The translations under genes were made by a program, and so were the position numbers. 9,040 bases of DNA. Origin: an uncultured Prevotella sp. (GTDB taxonomy: Bacteria > Bacteroidota > Bacteroidia > Bacteroidales > Bacteroidaceae). Where the stretch lies: assembly GCA_900552675.1 (NCBI GenBank), contig USAI01000089.1:1-9040 (forward strand), in the 5' to 3' direction. Below are positions 6,556-9,040 of this stretch, in pieces; the stretch's first letter is position 1, and every line of letters starts with the position of its first letter. The notes under the pieces were generated by a model, which saw only the letters and a program-made list of their open reading frames with translations, was not told the DNA's origin and searched no databases.

Positions 6556-7036
6556 GTATATAACACAACTTCTGGACCGCTACTGGGCGGCCGAGACCTC
6601 GATAGAGGAAGAACGCATCTTACGCGCCTTCTTCAGCCAGACCGAGGTGCCAGAAGAACTGAAGCAATACCGCAGTCTGTTCGTTTATGAGCAGCAAGAG
6701 CCTATGGCCGACCGCCTGGGTGCCGACTTCGACAATCGGTTTGCCGACCTGCTCGATGACGAGGCTCCCGTTAGGGCCCAGCGCGTAACCTTGCGCGTGC
6801 GCCTCGCTCCCTTGTTCAAGGCTGCCGCTGTGGTGGCCATCATCCTCACCTTGGGCAACGCTGCACAACACTCGTTCAACGATGGTAGCGAAGCGCCCAC
6901 CGCTGGTTACAGTACAACGTTGCATGGCGGAAAGTCGGTAGCAGCATTGGTCGACAGTGCTACCATCGACACACTGCAAAAGAGCAGCAGCGTTACTTTG
7001 CCGCTTCCTGCCGAGGGTGTGAACATCTTAAAGTAG
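6545..7036 (+). CDS. Small single-span membrane protein, probable anti-sigma factor
   Basis: I recognise no named domain with certainty. The 163-residue product has a charged, helix-rich cytoplasmic part (1-86) with the motif LLDRYWAAETSIEEERILRAFF (split as LLDRYWAAET at 9-18 and SIEEERILRAFF at 19-30), which recalls the N-terminal helix pair of FecR-like anti-sigma proteins. One membrane helix follows at about 87-107 (LAPLFKAAAVVAIILTLGNA), preceded by Arg80, Arg84 and Arg86, so the N-terminus should be inside. The last 55 or so residues would be periplasmic and are too short for a FecR domain. No zinc-binding HxxxCxxC anti-sigma motif is present; there are no cysteines at all. ATG 6545 overlaps the sigma stop by 11 bases, implying coupled translation. 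I recall homologues carrying the misleading label 'pyruvate ferredoxin oxidoreductase'; nothing here supports that. The anti-sigma role is inferred mainly from context and topology. Confidence 0.75.
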   Translation: MDYKYITQLLDRYWAAETSIEEERILRAFFSQTEVPEELKQYRSLFVYEQQEPMADRLGADFDNRFADLLDDEAPVRAQRVTLRVRLAPLFKAAAVVAIILTLGNAAQHSFNDGSEAPTAGYSTTLHGGKSVAALVDSATIDTLQKSSSVTLPLPAEGVNILK

Positions 7037-7139
7037 ATATATTTCTATGCTTTCTCTATAAATTAAATCATGTTTAGTAAAACAACTTCGAAGCTGTGAA
7101 GTTTCACCTCTCTCAAATTTTTCATAACATACTAACGTA
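7037..7139. other. AT-rich non-coding spacer after the sigma operon
   Basis: No coding sequence is credible here. The only visible structure is a 6-bp inverted repeat, AACTTC (7084-7089) with GAAGTT (7098-7103), around an 8-base loop. The rest is AT-rich with no recognisable promoter, RNA gene or repeat. It is the first part of a 350-base gene-free gap whose remaining parts are described separately. Confidence 0.5.
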
Positions 7140-7174
7140 AAACGGCCGGGCTTACATTGTAAGCTCGGCCGTTT
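7140..7174. terminator. Strong 16-bp hairpin terminator between convergent genes
   Basis: The arms at 7140-7155 and 7159-7174 pair along all 16 positions around a 3-base loop, with one G/T position (7149/7165) that is a wobble pair in + strand RNA and a C/A mismatch in - strand RNA. The stem is GC-rich and the flanks are TTTGATTT on the + side and TTTT on the - side. It probably ends the sigma/anti-sigma transcript and can also act on read-through from the opposite gene. The wobble suggests it is maintained for the + strand RNA. Confidence 0.85.
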
Positions 7175-7204
7175 GATTTATAGGCTTGGCCGTTTGATTT
7201 GTAG
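7163..7204. repeat. 21-base tandem duplication copying the terminator's 3' arm
   Basis: The 21-base units at 7163-7183 and 7184-7204 are directly adjacent and agree at 19 of 21 positions (C/T and A/G differences). The first unit contains most of the right arm of the terminator hairpin, so the second unit offers an alternative, weaker partner for the left arm through extra G-U pairs. It looks like a slippage duplication that was later slightly diverged. Confidence 0.75.
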
Positions 7205-7378
7205 AGGGTGTGTCAAAATAGAAGTTAAAAGAAGTTTGGGCTTCGCCCGAAGTTAACAGAAGTTAGCGGACATATGTATAAATTGCTGAAAATAAAGCAT
7301 TTGTCTGTTAACTTCCATCCATCGTAGATGGATTAACTTCTTCTTAACTTCCTCTAACTCCTATTTTGACACACCCTC
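7204..7378. mobile_element. 175-base MITE-like element with long terminal inverted repeats
   Basis: The outermost 18 bases, GAGGGTGTGTCAAAATAG (7204-7221), are the exact reverse complement of 7361-7378. The match continues for 15 more bases (7222-7236 with 7346-7360) with three A/C mismatches, giving 30 of 33. Inside is a perfect 12-bp pair (7249-7260 with 7304-7315) and three small hairpins: 7235-7241 with 7245-7251, 7317-7323 with 7327-7333, and a bulged one at 7280-7287 with 7296-7302. GAAGTTAA and its reverse complement recur (7221, 7249; 7308, 7333, 7344). It has no coding capacity. The small size and long terminal repeats fit a non-autonomous transposon; no clear target-site duplication is visible. 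It could instead be a large structured 3' UTR or terminator, as a T-run (7379-7391) follows on the + side. Confidence 0.6.
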
Positions 7379-7386
7379 ATTATTTT

Positions 7387-9021
7387 TTATTCGCTAAACG
7401 TCACGCAAGAGGGCACCGATGTCAAGGGTTTTTGGGCAAACGGGCAACCCATGAAAATCATGTAGATGTCGTCGGGTATGCCTCTATGCTCTGCACTGAT
7501 GGTTGCCTTTCTCAGGTTCTTGCAGTTTTTGAAAGCTTCGTTCTCTACCTGCACGCTTGCTGGCAGCGATACAGATGTGAGGCCGTTGCAGCCCTCGAAG
7601 GCGTTAGAGTCGATGAGTTTCAGGTTCGTCGTCACAGAAACCTCTGTCAGAGCTGTATTCTTGAAGGCGTTCAGCCCAATGGTCGTTACCGACTGCGGGA
7701 GGTCGATGTGTGTAAGCGCCTTGCAGTCTTCAAAGGTTCCGGTGTCTATCTTGTCGATGTTTTGTGGCAGCGTAACCTTTGTTAGCGAACGGCAGCCCCG
7801 GAACATGGCGTTCTCCAGCTTCTCAAGACGTGCGGGCAACTTGGCTTCTGTCAGTCCTGTACACATCACAAAACAGCTGTGTCCGATGGTTTTCACACTG
7901 TTGGGCACGCTGATGGTTTTGAGTGTTGAAATGTTGCTGAAGGCTTGCTTGCCAATATTCGTCACTGTTGCAGGAATGTTGATCTCTGAAATGGTGGAAC
8001 TCATAAAAGCATTGTCACCGATTGATTTCAGGCCCATCGGCAGCGTTACGCTCTTCACCTTCTTCTCGTTGAAGGCTGATGCTCCAATCTCGGTCACCCT
8101 GAACACGTGGCCGCCAAAGCGTATGGATGAGGGCACCGTGTAGTCTTTGCCTGTCGACTCTTCGTCCATCTCCAGCAGCTTAGCGGTTCTTTCGCTGGGG
8201 TTCACTTCAAACCACATCTCGTCGATGTTCATCTTGTTGTCGTAAGCCGAATTGCCTTCATACACGGACACCGTTACCTCTTTTGTGGTGCGGTTAATGC
8301 TTTTGAGATATGTTACCGTCTCAGGCTCCAGCGAGGGGTAAAGGGCTGAATAGTCTGACTGCATGGCGCGTTTGAACGCCCCGCTCTCCAACACTTCGGG
8401 CATCTCGTCCGTACTGCCGTTGAGGTATCTCACAGCGTTGTCAAGCGCCCTTGTGCGTTCGCCCTTCTCTTCTCTGTTTTCCTCGACGCGTACAACAACG
8501 GGTGAGCAAACTTCTGACGAATGTTTCTTCACAAAGTTGTCTAACATGTTTGCTTCAGCCACGAGGCAGGCATTGTCCATGTCGTGAATGAAGGGGAGCG
8601 ACCTGTACCAGCTGTCTTGCTTAGAGCATGTAGGAGGCAGCGGTGAACGTGCGTTTTTGCGTCCGCCCCATGTCGACGGGCCAAGACCACGGCAGAGTTT
8701 TATGGTTATTTCCTTCTTTTTAGAGCTTAGCGTCACGCTGCCGCCAGCCGTCGAGCTACCAGCTTGCGTTCTTGTGCGTCGTGTGCTTGCGCCACTTGTT
8801 CTGTTGCGCACCTTGCTTTCTACACGGTTTCGGATTCTCGAAGCTGCACCTTCAGTTTCCTCCACTGTGTTTACCACTTCTTTCACAGGGTCGGGCATAG
8901 CCTGTTTTACAAGTTTTGCGCCTTTATTCTTCAACTTATTCAGAAATCCTTGCGCAGGAGCCTGTGTGGTACCCATTGTCAAGCATAAAGTTGATAACAG
9001 AAATAATTGTTTAACATTCAT
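7387..9021 (-). CDS. Exported BspA-like leucine-rich-repeat protein
   Basis: The 544-residue product starts with a signal peptide (about 1-24: short Lys-containing head, hydrophobic LFLLSTLCLTMG core, then APAQ), so it is exported. No lipobox is seen, since Cys13 sits inside the hydrophobic core. Residues 26-103 are basic and rich in Arg, Ser and Thr. Residues 104-300 have no domain I recognise. From about 311 to 510 there are roughly nine repeats of about 22-23 residues with the pattern IGxxAFxxCxxLTxVxLPxSVxx, the LRR_5 (BspA, Treponema-type) repeat. Repeats 4 to 6, 8 and 9 carry the cysteine. BspA-like proteins are often surface adhesins, but many are uncharacterised; the ligand here is unknown. 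No C-terminal sorting domain is apparent. The stop is 8 bases from the 175-base element, whose structure may end this transcript. The promoter must lie largely beyond the right edge; only a 19-base leader is seen. Confidence 0.88.
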   Translation of the reverse strand: MNVKQLFLLSTLCLTMGTTQAPAQGFLNKLKNKGAKLVKQAMPDPVKEVVNTVEETEGAASRIRNRVESKVRNRTSGASTRRTRTQAGSSTAGGSVTLSSKKKEITIKLCRGLGPSTWGGRKNARSPLPPTCSKQDSWYRSLPFIHDMDNACLVAEANMLDNFVKKHSSEVCSPVVVRVEENREEKGERTRALDNAVRYLNGSTDEMPEVLESGAFKRAMQSDYSALYPSLEPETVTYLKSINRTTKEVTVSVYEGNSAYDNKMNIDEMWFEVNPSERTAKLLEMDEESTGKDYTVPSSIRFGGHVFRVTEIGASAFNEKKVKSVTLPMGLKSIGDNAFMSSTISEINIPATVTNIGKQAFSNISTLKTISVPNSVKTIGHSCFVMCTGLTEAKLPARLEKLENAMFRGCRSLTKVTLPQNIDKIDTGTFEDCKALTHIDLPQSVTTIGLNAFKNTALTEVSVTTNLKLIDSNAFEGCNGLTSVSLPASVQVENEAFKNCKNLRKATISAEHRGIPDDIYMIFMGCPFAQKPLTSVPSCVTFSE

Positions 9022-9040
9022 AATCTTCTTGTTGGTTATA

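Noticed and set aside
6545..7036. Pyruvate ferredoxin oxidoreductase
   Set aside because: The product is 163 residues with one membrane span, no cysteines and no thiamine or iron-sulfur motifs, so that label, which I recall for relatives, cannot be right.
7379..7391. Target-site duplication flanking the 175-base element
   Set aside because: The left flank (TTGTA before 7204) and right flank (ATTAT after 7378) do not repeat each other at any offset I tried.
7366..8143. Two + strand frames (7366-7785 and 7466-8143) opposite the BspA-like gene
   Set aside because: The - strand frame has a signal peptide and regular leucine-rich repeats. The + strand frames inherit the periodicity of those repeats and match nothing recognisable.
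8983..9021. Lipoprotein signal in the BspA-like protein
   Set aside because: The only early cysteine, Cys13, is preceded by Ser-Thr-Leu inside the hydrophobic core and followed by more hydrophobic residues, which does not fit a lipobox. A signal peptidase I site after APA or APAQ fits better.

Overview
The window looks like a chromosomal segment of a Bacteroidota bacterium, most likely Bacteroidales and close to Prevotella in the broad sense. The reasons are the set and order of genes (topA, aroK, speA, argB, a short ECF sigma factor and a small membrane protein, then a BspA-type leucine-rich-repeat protein), A-rich translation leaders without Shine-Dalgarno sites, and a TAnnTTTG promoter element ahead of topA. 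The family assignment is from recognition of the proteins; no database was searched.

Positions 1-5964 hold four housekeeping genes on the + strand. topA (DNA topoisomerase I) and aroK (shikimate kinase) are 5 bases apart and surely co-transcribed. speA (biosynthetic arginine decarboxylase) follows after a 66-base purine-rich leader. argB (N-acyl-glutamate kinase) follows after a 98-base gap filled with 9-base tandem repeats, overlapping inverted repeats and a 14-base palindrome. ArgB helps make arginine and SpeA spends it on polyamines, so the repeat-filled gap lies between two genes that act on the same amino acid.

Positions 5965-7036 hold a regulatory pair: an ECF sigma factor and, overlapping it by 11 bases, a 163-residue protein with one membrane span that is probably its anti-sigma partner. 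Upstream is a good match to an ECF-type promoter (AACC, 15 bases, CGTC), which suggests self-activation.

Positions 7037-7386 are a 350-base non-coding gap between convergent genes. It holds a strong 16-bp hairpin terminator, a 21-base tandem duplication that copies the terminator's 3' arm, and directly abutting it a 175-base element with 33-bp terminal inverted repeats and further nested inverted repeats. The element looks like a MITE or a large structured RNA. Wobble pairing suggests that the hairpin is tuned to the + strand RNA and the 175-base element to the - strand RNA.

Positions 7387-9021, on the - strand, encode an exported BspA-like protein with about nine leucine-rich repeats. No complete novel defence or metabolic system is visible. 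The most unusual parts are the non-coding structures at 5063-5155 and 7140-7378 and the sigma/membrane-protein pair.
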